In this document: in pieces, positions 1-8,747 of the stretch
Numbering within the stretch: position 1 is the first letter of the stretch
How the letters are laid out: every line of letters begins with the position of its first letter
NCBI RefSeq assembly: GCF_008632455.1
Contig: NZ_CP043929.1
Coordinates: 2,852,001 to 2,916,000 of the forward strand
Origin: Methylomonas rhizoryzae
GTDB lineage: Bacteria; Pseudomonadota; Gammaproteobacteria; Methylococcales; Methylomonadaceae
DNA length: 64,000 bases
Reading direction: 5' to 3'
Made by a program: the position numbers and the translations under genes
Notes under the pieces: generated by a model
Told to the model about the DNA's origin: nothing
The model's input: the letters and a program-made list of their open reading frames with translations, nothing else
The model's database searches: none

Positions 1-123
1 GATTACATTTCCAAGCCGATAGACGTGATGCGGCTGGAAGGTATCCTCGACTATTGGCTGCAACGTTCGCAAGACTCGGCAAACGACGCGGCACAACCCC
101 CGGTACCGCGCCCCATTGATTGA
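1..123 (+). CDS. C-terminal end of a response-regulator receiver-domain protein (partial)
   Basis: Frame 1 is open from the first base of the window to a TGA at 121-123, giving 40 residues. They begin DYISKPIDVMRLEGIL. The YISKPI string is the conserved lysine-proline end of a two-component receiver domain, followed by the last alpha helix. About 20 polar, proline-rich residues follow, so the receiver is probably the last domain, as in hybrid sensor kinases. The start, kinase part and phospho-accepting aspartate lie outside the window. It could also be a stand-alone response regulator. The 278 bases after it contain no gene that I can support. Confidence 0.7.
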   Translation, partial: DYISKPIDVMRLEGILDYWLQRSQDSANDAAQPPVPRPID

Positions 124-401
124 ACCACCAAGCCGGACACACTATGGTTCCCCGGACAATCGGCACTCGCCGTCTTATCCCTTGAAAAACCGCAACGCTC
201 CCAAAGCGCGTTACGGTTTTATCGGGCGCCGGGGCGGCATCTCAATACCCGGTGCCAATCCGCATGGGCGCAAAAAACCGCGCCCACCCTTTTTGAGCGG
301 AAGAACCGAAAGTTACTGGTGAATTTCAAAAATCCGGTTTAATGTTTCAACCGGCCCTATCAATGGCCTTCGCTTGGCTGGAACGGCAGCGGAAAGTCAA
401 A

Positions 402-1652
402 CTAGAAACTAACGTTGGCTTGTAGCCAGATTTTCTGGGTATCGGTTCCGAATGTATCGGCGTTGTAATTGGCGTATTTAGCCAATAACGAATAGTGTTT
501 GCCGAATTTTTTCAACACCGAAAAATCCCATTCCTTACCGTATTGATCGACTCCGGTGTCGTCGGAAAAGTCGTGGTAAACCCCGGTCAGGATCAGACTG
601 TCGTTCATCATTTTATAACTGACGGTGGCGAACACGTCGCGAATACCGTCGGCCGGGGTCACCAGGAACAAGTCCGCCCAACCTTGGAACGCATGGTTGG
701 TGCCCAGCGGGGTTTGGAAAGCTTTACCGGCGCCAAAGCCGTTCAGTTGCTCGATCGCGCCGGACGCGGTCAAGCCGAAAGCGCTCAAGCCCGCCATCAA
801 GTTGATGCGGTCCGCTTGATAGTGCTTGGGATTGTCCGCGTAATCCGATTGCTTACCCCACTCGGCCGTGTAGACGGCGTTGACGGTATCGAAGAACTGC
901 GGCGACTTACCGTCGAAACGCAAGCCGTAGGTTTGCGAAGACTTACCGAAGTTTTCTTTTTGCCGGTAATCCAACCAATAACCGTAACCGATCAGATTGC
1001 CCCAATCGCCCACTTTGTAATTCAGGTTCAAGATCGGCGCGTTAATGTCGTCGGTTTGACCGAAAATATTTTGTACGTGATCGATGTAGCCGGCATTGAC
1101 CGTCAAGCCGAACAGGGTTTGGTTTTTATGGGTGACCAGGATGGAGTCGTAGGTCATTTCCATTTGCCGCCAACCGACGTTACCGATAAAACGGTCGTCG
1201 TCGAATTTGATGCGCTGGCGGCCCACTTTGACTAAGGTATCGGCTATGCCTTTGTAACTCAACCAGAATTGGTTCAATTCGCTGATGTCCGGATCCACCA
1301 CCGTAGAATATTGGGTTTTCTTGTTAACGACGCTGTTGTAATCCTCTTGCAACGCGTAATTGCCTTCGTATTCCGCATAGGCTTGCAAGTCGTAAAAGGT
1401 CGGCGACAACAAGCCCAAACGCAAGCGCGCGGTATTGGCGTTGGCGGTTTGGTCCTTGCCGGCGTCGCGGTCTACGTTTTCCCAGCGATAGTTCAAATCC
1501 ATTTTGATCGCACCGTTATTACCGTAATGGTAAAAATTCAAGGCATCTTCCACTTCCTTGGTGAAATCGGCTTGCGCCGATCCGGCGGCCAGCATGGCCA
1601 ACAATGCAGTCGGCCCTAATCGGCCGGGTAAGGATTTGAGTGGTTTTGGCAT
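402..1652 (-). CDS. Outer-membrane beta-barrel porin (alginate-export/OprD-like) of the nitrate operon
   Basis: This is a 416-residue protein. I chose the ATG at 1652 over an upstream in-frame ATG at 1703 because a GGGGG run lies just before it and a clear signal peptide follows (hydrophobic GPTALLAMLAAG, then SAQA before the mature end). The rest is alternating aromatic and polar beta-strand sequence rich in Tyr, Trp, Asn and Asp, and it ends in Phe (NVSF), as outer-membrane barrels do. It follows the ABC ATPase gene by 28 nt on the same strand, so it is the last gene of the nitrate operon. The likely role is letting nitrate or nitrite across the outer membrane. The substrate is inferred from position only; by sequence it is an alginate_exp-type barrel. 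Confidence 0.75.
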   Translation of the reverse strand: MPKPLKSLPGRLGPTALLAMLAAGSAQADFTKEVEDALNFYHYGNNGAIKMDLNYRWENVDRDAGKDQTANANTARLRLGLLSPTFYDLQAYAEYEGNYALQEDYNSVVNKKTQYSTVVDPDISELNQFWLSYKGIADTLVKVGRQRIKFDDDRFIGNVGWRQMEMTYDSILVTHKNQTLFGLTVNAGYIDHVQNIFGQTDDINAPILNLNYKVGDWGNLIGYGYWLDYRQKENFGKSSQTYGLRFDGKSPQFFDTVNAVYTAEWGKQSDYADNPKHYQADRINLMAGLSAFGLTASGAIEQLNGFGAGKAFQTPLGTNHAFQGWADLFLVTPADGIRDVFATVSYKMMNDSLILTGVYHDFSDDTGVDQYGKEWDFSVLKKFGKHYSLLAKYANYNADTFGTDTQKIWLQANVSF

Positions 1653-1680
1653 ACGGCCCCCTTGGTAAGAACGAAAAAAA

Positions 1681-3435
1681 TCAGTGTGTGTGGTCGCATT
1701 CATTCAAGAACGTCAACAAGCTTTCCCGGTAGTAGTAATAATCGGGATGTTCCAGTAAGGCTTTACGGCTGCGCGGTCTAGGCAGATCGATTGGTTGAAT
1801 TTTGCCGATTTTGGCGCGCGGACCGTTGGTCATCATCACCACCCGGTCCGCCAGCAATATCGCTTCGTCGACGTCGTGGGTCACCACGATGGCGGTCACG
1901 TGGGTACGCTCCCACACCTCCATCAATACTTCCTGCAGTTCCCAACGCGTTAACGAATCCAGCATGCCGAACGGTTCGTCCAGCAGCAACAACTTGGGCG
2001 ACAGTGCGAAAGCGCGGGCGATACCAACCCTCTGCCGCATGCCGTTGGACATGTCGGCCGCTTTCTTGTGTATGGCGTCGGCCAAACCGACCCGAGTCAG
2101 ATAATATTCGACGATGTCGATGCGTTCGCCCTTAGTCGCATGCGGATAGACTTTGTCCACGCCCAACATCACGTTCTCGAACGCGGTCAACCAGGGAAAC
2201 AAACTGGGCGCCTGAAACACCACGCCTCGGTCCGGGCCGGCGGTGGTAATCTCCCGGTTGTCCAAAATAATTCCGCCTTCGGAAATTTCGTTTAAACCGG
2301 CGGTCATGGACAGCACTGTCGATTTACCGCAACCGGAATGGCCGATAATCGAAACGAACTCGCCTTTTTTCATCCGCAAATCGAAGCCGTCCACCACTTT
2401 TACGGTACTGTTGCCGTCCGGGGTCGGATAGATTTTAGACAATTGCGAAAATTCCAGATAACGCGGTCTGCCCAAGTCTTCCTGACTCGGTTTCAAGGCC
2501 GAGGTGTCCGACTTCCAGTCGTTGCTGGTGTTGGGCCTGACGTTAGGCAGCGCGATCTGATCGTTGGTCTCGGCCGCTTTCTCCATGCCGATGTCCATCA
2601 AATAGCGGGTGATTTGCGCCCGCAGGCGCTTGAATTCTTCGTTATGGTTAAGGGCGGTGCGGTCGCGCGGCCGTTCGATGTCGATATAAAAGCTAGGTCC
2701 GAAGGTAGCGTCCGGACCGGGGTTCAACGGGATTACCCGGTCGGCCATATAAATGGCTTCGTCGACGTCGTTGGTAATCAAAATGACGGTTTTTTTGTCC
2801 TTATCCCAAATCTGCAGAATCTCGTCCTGCAAGTTACCGCGGGTCAACGCATCCAACGCGCTCAAGGGTTCGTCCAGCAACAAAATATCCGGATTGGCCG
2901 CCAGGGCTCTGGCCACGTTCACCCGTTGCCGCATACCGCCCGACAATTCGGCCGGGCGTTTGTCCATGGCTCGTCCCAGGTTGACCATCTTGACGTATTT
3001 TTCGGTATGTTCCCGGCGTTGCCGCGGCGTCCAATCTTTAAAAATCGCGTCGACCGCCAAGGCAACGTTCTCGTATACCGTCAGCCAAGGCATCAACGAA
3101 TAGTTTTGAAATACCACGCCGCGATCGGGACCCGGCCCGCTGATCGGCTTAGCGTTTTTCAAGACTTCGCCGCGATCGGCTGCTATCAGTCCGGCGATTA
3201 ATGATACCAAGGTGGTTTTTCCACTACCGGAAAAGCCGACGATGGCAATGAACTCACCTTCCTTGATGTCCAAATTGATGTCTTTTAACACGGACGCCCG
3301 CTCTTTTCCCTCGCCGTAGGATTTACAGACATTGTTCAATTGCATCAGCGAGGGGCGCAGGTCCCGGGCCGGTTTCACGGTCGATTCTTGTTTATGCATA
3401 GCTAGATTGATTACTTTTGCCGGTGCTGCTGTCAT
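1681..3435 (-). CDS. nrtCD: Nitrate ABC transporter ATPase, two ATP-binding domains fused
   Basis: This 584-residue protein has two complete ABC ATPase domains. The first has Walker A GFSGSGKT at residues 67-74, the signature LSGGMRQRV and Walker B ILLLDEP. The second has Walker A GHSGCGKST near residue 365, the signature MSNGMRQRV and LLLLDEPFGMLD. Cyanobacterial systems encode these as two proteins (NrtC and NrtD); here they are in one chain with no substrate-binding domain. The start has a GAGGG ribosome-binding site. The gene lies 10 nt after nrtB and before the porin on the same strand. It powers import of nitrate/nitrite. Cyanate or bicarbonate uptake uses related pumps, so the substrate rests on the family of the adjacent NrtA. 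Confidence 0.9.
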   Translation of the reverse strand: MTAAPAKVINLAMHKQESTVKPARDLRPSLMQLNNVCKSYGEGKERASVLKDINLDIKEGEFIAIVGFSGSGKTTLVSLIAGLIAADRGEVLKNAKPISGPGPDRGVVFQNYSLMPWLTVYENVALAVDAIFKDWTPRQRREHTEKYVKMVNLGRAMDKRPAELSGGMRQRVNVARALAANPDILLLDEPLSALDALTRGNLQDEILQIWDKDKKTVILITNDVDEAIYMADRVIPLNPGPDATFGPSFYIDIERPRDRTALNHNEEFKRLRAQITRYLMDIGMEKAAETNDQIALPNVRPNTSNDWKSDTSALKPSQEDLGRPRYLEFSQLSKIYPTPDGNSTVKVVDGFDLRMKKGEFVSIIGHSGCGKSTVLSMTAGLNEISEGGIILDNREITTAGPDRGVVFQAPSLFPWLTAFENVMLGVDKVYPHATKGERIDIVEYYLTRVGLADAIHKKAADMSNGMRQRVGIARAFALSPKLLLLDEPFGMLDSLTRWELQEVLMEVWERTHVTAIVVTHDVDEAILLADRVVMMTNGPRAKIGKIQPIDLPRPRSRKALLEHPDYYYYRESLLTFLNECDHTH

Positions 3436-3445
3436 GGCGCGTCCC

Positions 3446-4459
3446 TCAGATTTTGCTGAACGAGAATACGGCTTGCAGAGAGTGCATGATGCGGTCCAGG
3501 ACGAAGCCGATGATGCCTATGGTGAACACCGCCACCATGATGCGTCCTAGCGAGCTGGAACTGCCGTTTTGAAATTCGTCCCATACGAATTTGCCTAAGC
3601 CGGGGTTTTGCGCCAGCATCTCCGCGGCGATCAACACCATCCAACCCACCCCCAATGACAAGCGCATGCCGGTGAATATATAAGGCAGGGCCGACGGTAA
3701 AATAATCCGCTTGATCTGGGTCGGCCAATCTAGGCGTAAGACCTTGCCGACATTGACCAAATCGCGGTCGATAGAAGAAACGCCGACCGCAGTGTTGATC
3801 AAGGTCGGCCACAACGAACATAACGTGACGGTAATGGCCGAGGTCACAAACGATTTGGCGAACCAGGAATCGTCGGTCGTCACGTAAACCGCACTAACAA
3901 CCAAAGTGATTATCGGCAACCAGGCCAGCGGCGATACCGGTTTGAAAATCTGAATCAAGGGATTGATGGCGGTATTGATGACAGGGCTCATGCCGCACAA
4001 AATGCCGAGCGGAACCGCAATCAGACTGGCAATCAGAAACCCGGCAAATACCGTCTCCAAGCTGGTGCCGATTTGGTCCAAATAAGTCGGTTTGCCGGTG
4101 TACGGGCGAATTTTGACTTCGGCGTTCGGATCCTCGGCCAGCTTGGCTTGATTGCGTTCCTGTTGGCGTTGATAAAAAGCCTCTTCCTTGGCTTTTTCCA
4201 CATAATGCTCGTCGACCAGTCCGCCCGCTTCGTGCCAAACGGCAACCGGTCCCGGTATCGTACCTAAACTGGTGTTGACTTTGGCGGCCGACACGCTCCA
4301 CATGCCTAAAAACAGCATGAACGCGATCAGCGGTACCCCCATAATCAGCCACAATTGCCGAATTTGTTGCGCAGGGTTTTCGCCGGCCGCGATTTTAACC
4401 AAAGGCACAAACCAGGTCAGGCCGGTTATGGTCAGGAATTTGATCAGTTTGTTAGTCAT
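3446..4459 (-). CDS. nrtB: Nitrate ABC transporter permease
   Basis: This is a 337-residue inner-membrane permease of the NrtB/SsuC type. Hydrophobic segments lie at residues 32-55 and then from about 140 onward. The cytoplasmic coupling region near LPSALPYIFTGMRLSLG is the EAA-like loop that contacts the ATPase. A charged stretch at about residues 85-125 (many Glu, Lys and Gln) separates the first membrane helix from the rest; long inserts of this kind are seen in proteobacterial NtrB proteins. The gene sits between nrtA (88 nt upstream) and the fused ATPase (10 nt downstream), on the same strand. Confidence 0.9.
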   Translation of the reverse strand: MTNKLIKFLTITGLTWFVPLVKIAAGENPAQQIRQLWLIMGVPLIAFMLFLGMWSVSAAKVNTSLGTIPGPVAVWHEAGGLVDEHYVEKAKEEAFYQRQQERNQAKLAEDPNAEVKIRPYTGKPTYLDQIGTSLETVFAGFLIASLIAVPLGILCGMSPVINTAINPLIQIFKPVSPLAWLPIITLVVSAVYVTTDDSWFAKSFVTSAITVTLCSLWPTLINTAVGVSSIDRDLVNVGKVLRLDWPTQIKRIILPSALPYIFTGMRLSLGVGWMVLIAAEMLAQNPGLGKFVWDEFQNGSSSSLGRIMVAVFTIGIIGFVLDRIMHSLQAVFSFSKI

Positions 4460-4547
4460 AGTGATTTACCCAAAAACATGTCGAGGCGGGAAAAAAGTGC
4501 ATCCCTGCACCAACCGACATCCTGTCGCGAGCACCCACCAGAGTTGG

Positions 4548-5942
4548 TTATTCGACGACTTTGCCGTCTACTACTTTTTGTTTACCTTTCAAGCCGATAG
4601 CGAATTTAGCCAGGTAATCGTTCGGTTTGGTGGCGTCGTAAACGATGCCGTCGATGAATTCTTTTTGCGGGGGTTTGATGCCGGTTTCGGAATCCGCCGG
4701 AAAATCGCCGGCTTTGGCTTTGCCTTCGGCGATCAGTTCTTTAGCCGCCGCCATATAGAGGTCCGGGCGATAGACTTTTTTCGCGGTTTCCATGTACCAA
4801 TTGTCGGGTTTGAATTCGTTGATTTGTCCCCAACGGCGCATTTGGGTCAAGTACCAAATCGCGTCGCTGTAGTACGGATAGGTCGCATTATTTCTAAAGA
4901 ACGTATTGAAATCCGGCATCGGGCGTTTGTCGCCTTTTTCGTATTCGAAGGTACCGGTCATGCTGTTGGCCAACACCTCGGCATCGGCACCGACGTATTG
5001 CGGTTGCGCCAACATTTCGACCGCTTCCATCCGATTTTTGTTGTTTTCGGCATCCAGCCACATGGCCGCCCGGATCAAGGCCTTCAACACCGCTTTATGG
5101 GTGTTGGGATATTTATCCGCCCAAGCTTGGGTCACGCCGAACACTTTCTCCGGGTTGTCTTTCCAGATTTCGTAGTCGGTGACCACCGGCACGCCTATGC
5201 CTTTGAAAACGGCTTGTTGGTTCCAAGGCTCGCCGACGCAATAGCCGTAGATGGTTCCGGCTTCCAGGGTTGCCGGCATTTGCGGCGGCGGAGTCACGGA
5301 CAACAACGCGTCAGCGCTGATTTGGCCGACGGTTTCTTGCGGCGGTGCGTAAAAACCGGGCTTGATACCGCCGGCCGCCAACCAATAGCGCAATTCGTAG
5401 TTGTGGGTGGAAACCGGGAACACCATGCCCATATTGAAGGCCTTGCCTTCGGATTTGAATTTTTCGACGACGGGTTTCAACGAATCGGCTTTAATCGGGT
5501 GTTTAGGTTTGCCGCCTTCCATAGGGATGTGGGCTTTCATCTGATTCCAAATGTCGTTGGAAACGGTCACGGCGTTACCGTTTAAATCCATGCTGAACGC
5601 GGTGATGACGTCCGATTTGGTGCCGAAACCTATTGCCGCGCCCAAGGGCTGACCTGCCAACATATGCGCGCCGTCCAGCTCGCCGTTAATCACGCGGTCC
5701 AACAACACTTTCCAGTTCGCCTGAGCTTCTAATTGCACAAACAAACCTTCCTGTTCGAAAAAACCTTTTTCAGCGGCTACCGCTAACGGCGCCATGTCGG
5801 TCAACTTGATAAAACCGAATTTCAAGTCTTCTTTTTCCAAACTGCCGGCAGCTAGCAGATTGGTAGAAAAAGTCAGCGCAGACAAGGCTGCGGACATCGC
5901 CAGCAAGAGTTTCTTCGGAGCAAACGTTTTGTTGGTAATCAT
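4548..5942 (-). CDS. nrtA: Nitrate/nitrite periplasmic-binding protein
   Basis: This is a 464-residue substrate-binding protein of the NrtA/CmpA family. The ATG at 5942 is preferred over an in-frame ATG at 6008. It follows an AGGA-containing leader, gives a normal signal peptide (APKKLLLAMSAALSAL, then NLLAA), and the extra 22 upstream residues would be encoded by the terminator hairpin. The mature part begins with the family-typical sequence around LKFGFIKLTDMAPLAVAAEKG and contains GEPWNQQAVFKGIG. It captures nitrate or nitrite in the periplasm and passes it to NrtB. It is the first gene of a four-gene leftward operon, and a leader terminator suggests control by antitermination. Confidence 0.9.
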   Translation of the reverse strand: MITNKTFAPKKLLLAMSAALSALTFSTNLLAAGSLEKEDLKFGFIKLTDMAPLAVAAEKGFFEQEGLFVQLEAQANWKVLLDRVINGELDGAHMLAGQPLGAAIGFGTKSDVITAFSMDLNGNAVTVSNDIWNQMKAHIPMEGGKPKHPIKADSLKPVVEKFKSEGKAFNMGMVFPVSTHNYELRYWLAAGGIKPGFYAPPQETVGQISADALLSVTPPPQMPATLEAGTIYGYCVGEPWNQQAVFKGIGVPVVTDYEIWKDNPEKVFGVTQAWADKYPNTHKAVLKALIRAAMWLDAENNKNRMEAVEMLAQPQYVGADAEVLANSMTGTFEYEKGDKRPMPDFNTFFRNNATYPYYSDAIWYLTQMRRWGQINEFKPDNWYMETAKKVYRPDLYMAAAKELIAEGKAKAGDFPADSETGIKPPQKEFIDGIVYDATKPNDYLAKFAIGLKGKQKVVDGKVVE

Positions 5943-5970
5943 TGAGGGTGGTCCTATGCGAAGAAGCGGA

Positions 5971-6025
5971 AAATAAAAAAGGCGTCGCCGCGATATGAGA
6001 TTTCTCACACACGACAGACGCCTTT
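5971..6025 (-). terminator. Leader terminator (attenuator) upstream of nrtA
   Basis: Read on the minus strand, AAAGGCGTC at 6025-6017 pairs with GACGCCTTT at 5986-5978 and is followed by a T-rich tail (TTTTTTATTTT). A second short inverted repeat (GAGA/TCTC) lies in the loop. This is an intrinsic terminator, but it lies about 30 bases before the nrtA start codon, not after a gene. Transcription would therefore stop before the operon unless termination is relieved. Nitrate-assimilation leaders in other proteobacteria (nasF, nasA) work this way. Confidence 0.75.
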
Positions 6026-6033
6026 GTCCGGTT

Positions 6034-6072
6034 TGCTCGACTACGAGCAGGTGTCGCCCCCACCATTGGGGC
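6034..6072 (-). promoter_or_regulatory. Tandem leader hairpins, candidate ANTAR antiterminator target
   Basis: Two small hairpins precede the terminator in the nrtA leader. On the minus strand the first (6072-6056) has a C/G stem and a six-base loop AATGGT. The second (6049-6034) has stem TGCTC/GAGCA and a six-base loop GTAGTC. ANTAR-domain antiterminators such as NasR and NasT bind paired stems with hexaloops carrying A at position 1 and G at position 4. The first loop fits both positions; the second fits only position 4. The arrangement of two stems just ahead of a terminator fits the class. The assignment is inference. Confidence 0.45.
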
Positions 6073-6575
6073 TATGACCTTTACTTAGCAAAGGAGATGC
6101 CAACTCAAAACAGCCAATTATTTTCAAAAAAATAAAATGATAATAATCAATTATTTATATAACAACGCCATGAATAGGACTAAAAACGCTCCATCCGGAA
6201 CTGTGTAAATTTCGCTACAACAGTGGGCTTTCGCACACGATTGAATCATTTCGGGCTAAAACCGCACATCCATGGTGCAAATAGTCATGGCATGCAATCC
6301 ACTCTATACAAGTAGGTAACTATTCAGCCATTCCGGATAGCGATGCGAGTCACGAATTGCGGCGTCGAATCGCGACTCGCGTCGCTCCTACCTCTTCTTT
6401 CGTTTCAGGCCATCACAGCTCCGAGATAAGCTGGAGCACCCTGCAACCCATCCCCCGAATTCGCACCATAGAATTAACCCAACCCCTTAAATACCGTCCT
6501 AGCTGCGATGAACCGGATCGTAAACGCCGGCCCACCGACATAACCTTGGCTGAAGTCCTAAAACCGATATGCGGT
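6073..6575. other. Intergenic region between nrtA leader and TonB receptor gene
   Basis: About 500 bases without a gene that I can support. Bases 6120-6175 are very AT-rich and probably hold the nrtA promoter. Around 6343-6395 there is a palindromic stretch containing GCGTCGCTCCTAC, a short interspersed repeat type that recurs near 52.06 kb. At 6562-6578 AAACCG and CGGTTT can form a small hairpin that may terminate the leftward TonB receptor gene. Confidence 0.4.
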
Positions 6576-8681
6576 TTAAAAGTTAATGGTCACCGTACCT
6601 CTGACCATGCGCGGTTCCACCGGGTGGCGCAAGATGCCGGATTGCGGTCCCGCAGCGTTGGGATACTGGTAATCGTAGGCATAGGCGATGTCGCTGCTTT
6701 CCGAACCCAGCAAGTTGAATACGTCCAATTCCAATTTGTAGCGTTTTTGCTTATAGCCGGCACCCAAATTGACGATATTGGTATCGCCGGCCCAATACTG
6801 GCCGGCTTCGTCCAACGGCACGTGGCCGAAATGACGAAAACGCAAGGTCCCGAACAAACCGTTAGGCGCCGTCACCGTTACCCCGGTACTGATCACCCTA
6901 CCGACCGAATTGGGTACGGACGAGCCGTCGTCGGCATAACGGGCGGTAGTCAAGGCGTAATCGGCGTCCAGGGTCAACCAATCGGTAGGCTGGTAATAGT
7001 TGGTCAGTTCAACGCCGTAGCGGTGGGATTTGCGGTTGACGTCGGTGGTACCTTCGTCGCCGACGAACACCAATTCCTGGCTGGACTCCAACCACCATAA
7101 CGCGAAGGTGCTATTCAAGCCAGGCACGTAATTGGTGCGTATGCCGAATTCGCCGCCGCGCGACCAGGCCGCCGGGGTAATCCGGGCCTGCTCGCTCCCC
7201 AGGGCGGCCCCGGTAGTCGGCTCGAACCGGATGGTGGTGCCGCGGGCATCGTTGGAATGATAGCCGTAACCGATATTGAAGAAGTACTCGGTATCGTACC
7301 AGGGACCTAACACCAAGCTAAGCTTGGGGCTGACCATTACCTTGCCGCGGCTGCCGGAATTGGCGGAATTGACGCTGACCAAGCCGCTGCCGGTATCGCG
7401 CACATTCACATCGTTGTTGATGAAATCGCCGCGTAAGCCGGCAATGGTGCGCACTTTTTCGTGCCAATGGGTATGATTTTTAAAATAGGTACCGATAGTC
7501 GTTACCCCGACATCGCTCAAGCTGACGGTATCGAGGATTTGCCGTTGGCTGGTATGGTACAAACCCAAGCCCATGATTTCGTCGTGCCGAAATTGCAGGC
7601 CGACGCTGTTATCCATCTCGAAGCCCAGTAATTTGTTGTAGCGGGTATGCTCGATATTGCCGCCGGTTTGCACCCTCCGCTCGGTTTGCAGAATCTGATC
7701 GCCTTGCGGACCGCTGGTAAAGCCGCTGAAGTTGGAATATAAATCCAGATCGGTATACAGCGTGTACAAGTTGGCGTCGTTTTTCCAATTGTCGCCGAAT
7801 TGCCAAAAATTCGCCGACAAGCTGTAGCGGTTGCTCTTGCCGCCGTCGCTCGGATCCATAGAACCGTACAAACCCAACGCTCCGCTATCGATTGCCGATT
7901 GCGGAATCTGGTTGGTCGCGGTCCAACTATTGCTGTAGGCCTTACCGTTAATCGACAAGCCCCAATCGTGCTGATCCAAGGTGTATTTCAACATGCCGTT
8001 GAATTTTTGCGAATCTTCCGGCACCTGCCAGACACCGTTATATAAATTGAATTCGCCGGCATATAACAAATCGCCGTCGCCAACCTTGGATGAATGCGCC
8101 GCCAAGGTGCGGTAATAGTCGAACTCGCCGGCGGTGAATTTCAACAAGCCTTGCTCCAACTTGTTCATGGTAAACATCTTGGCGTAACCGGCCGCGGAGA
8201 AATCGCCCACCTCGGCATAATACGGGCCTTTACCGTATTCCACCTTGCTGACCAGTTCCGGAATGATGCTGTTCAAATCCATATAGCCTTGGCCGTGCGC
8301 ATGAGTGGTCATGTTCATCGGAATACCGTCGACATAGGTGGTGAAATCGGTACCGTGATCCAGATTGTACCCGCGCAAAAAATACTGATTGGCCTTGCCG
8401 GACCCGCTATGCTGGGTCGCCACCGCCCCCGGCACTACTTCTATCAATTCGCCATTGCGCGACAACGGCCGGTACTCGAATTGTTTTTGACTGACTTCGC
8501 CTTGCGAGGCGGTTTCGGCGATGCCGATCAAATCCTTGCCGCGCCCCTCTTCGACCTCGACGGTGTCCAACTCTTCTACGTTGTGCGCGCCGGCCACCCC
8601 GGAAAACGCGCCGAGTGCAAGGCCTAAGCCGAGCGCTAACGGCGTCAATTTGAAAGCGGAATGTGTATAAATTTTGCTCAT
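6576..8681 (-). CDS. TonB-dependent outer-membrane receptor, probable metal uptake
   Basis: This is a 701-residue receptor. It has a signal peptide (LALGLGLALGAFSGVAGA), a short TonB-box-like stretch (ELDTVEVEEG), a plug domain with VEVVPGAV-type core and the histidine-rich strings QHSGSGKANQYFLRG and TTHAHGQGY, then a long beta barrel ending in Phe (TVTINF). A GAGGG site precedes the start. The HAHGQGY plug type is recurrent in proteobacteria and often lies beside a HupE/UreJ gene, as it does here 66 nt upstream. I infer uptake of a metal or metal chelate. In methanotrophs copper, nickel, cobalt or lanthanide are all possible, and the sequence does not decide among them. Confidence 0.8.
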   Translation of the reverse strand: MSKIYTHSAFKLTPLALGLGLALGAFSGVAGAHNVEELDTVEVEEGRGKDLIGIAETASQGEVSQKQFEYRPLSRNGELIEVVPGAVATQHSGSGKANQYFLRGYNLDHGTDFTTYVDGIPMNMTTHAHGQGYMDLNSIIPELVSKVEYGKGPYYAEVGDFSAAGYAKMFTMNKLEQGLLKFTAGEFDYYRTLAAHSSKVGDGDLLYAGEFNLYNGVWQVPEDSQKFNGMLKYTLDQHDWGLSINGKAYSNSWTATNQIPQSAIDSGALGLYGSMDPSDGGKSNRYSLSANFWQFGDNWKNDANLYTLYTDLDLYSNFSGFTSGPQGDQILQTERRVQTGGNIEHTRYNKLLGFEMDNSVGLQFRHDEIMGLGLYHTSQRQILDTVSLSDVGVTTIGTYFKNHTHWHEKVRTIAGLRGDFINNDVNVRDTGSGLVSVNSANSGSRGKVMVSPKLSLVLGPWYDTEYFFNIGYGYHSNDARGTTIRFEPTTGAALGSEQARITPAAWSRGGEFGIRTNYVPGLNSTFALWWLESSQELVFVGDEGTTDVNRKSHRYGVELTNYYQPTDWLTLDADYALTTARYADDGSSVPNSVGRVISTGVTVTAPNGLFGTLRFRHFGHVPLDEAGQYWAGDTNIVNLGAGYKQKRYKLELDVFNLLGSESSDIAYAYDYQYPNAAGPQSGILRHPVEPRMVRGTVTINF

Positions 8682-8747
8682 GATGCCCTCATGGTTTGAT
8701 CTTCGATCCGATTGAGAAAAATGCTGTGATAAAAAATGGCCGCCGTT

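Noticed and set aside
116..322. Open frame of 68 codons after the receiver fragment
   Set aside because: Pro/Arg-rich, no ribosome-binding site, overlaps the stop of the receiver-domain gene; no coding signature.
495..1235. Long antisense frame within the porin gene
   Set aside because: It is the shadow of a GC-rich coding frame on the other strand, which has signal peptide, ribosome-binding site and barrel ending.
6200..6320. Possible sigma-54 or NtrC sites upstream of nrtA
   Set aside because: TGGCATGCAA-like and TGCACCA-like strings are present, but spacing and orientation do not fit a -24/-12 promoter or a full NtrC palindrome.
6357..7100. Rightward open frame of 247 codons overlapping the TonB receptor gene
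   Set aside because: Mostly antisense to the receptor, which has clear domains. The non-overlapping part has no recognisable protein features.
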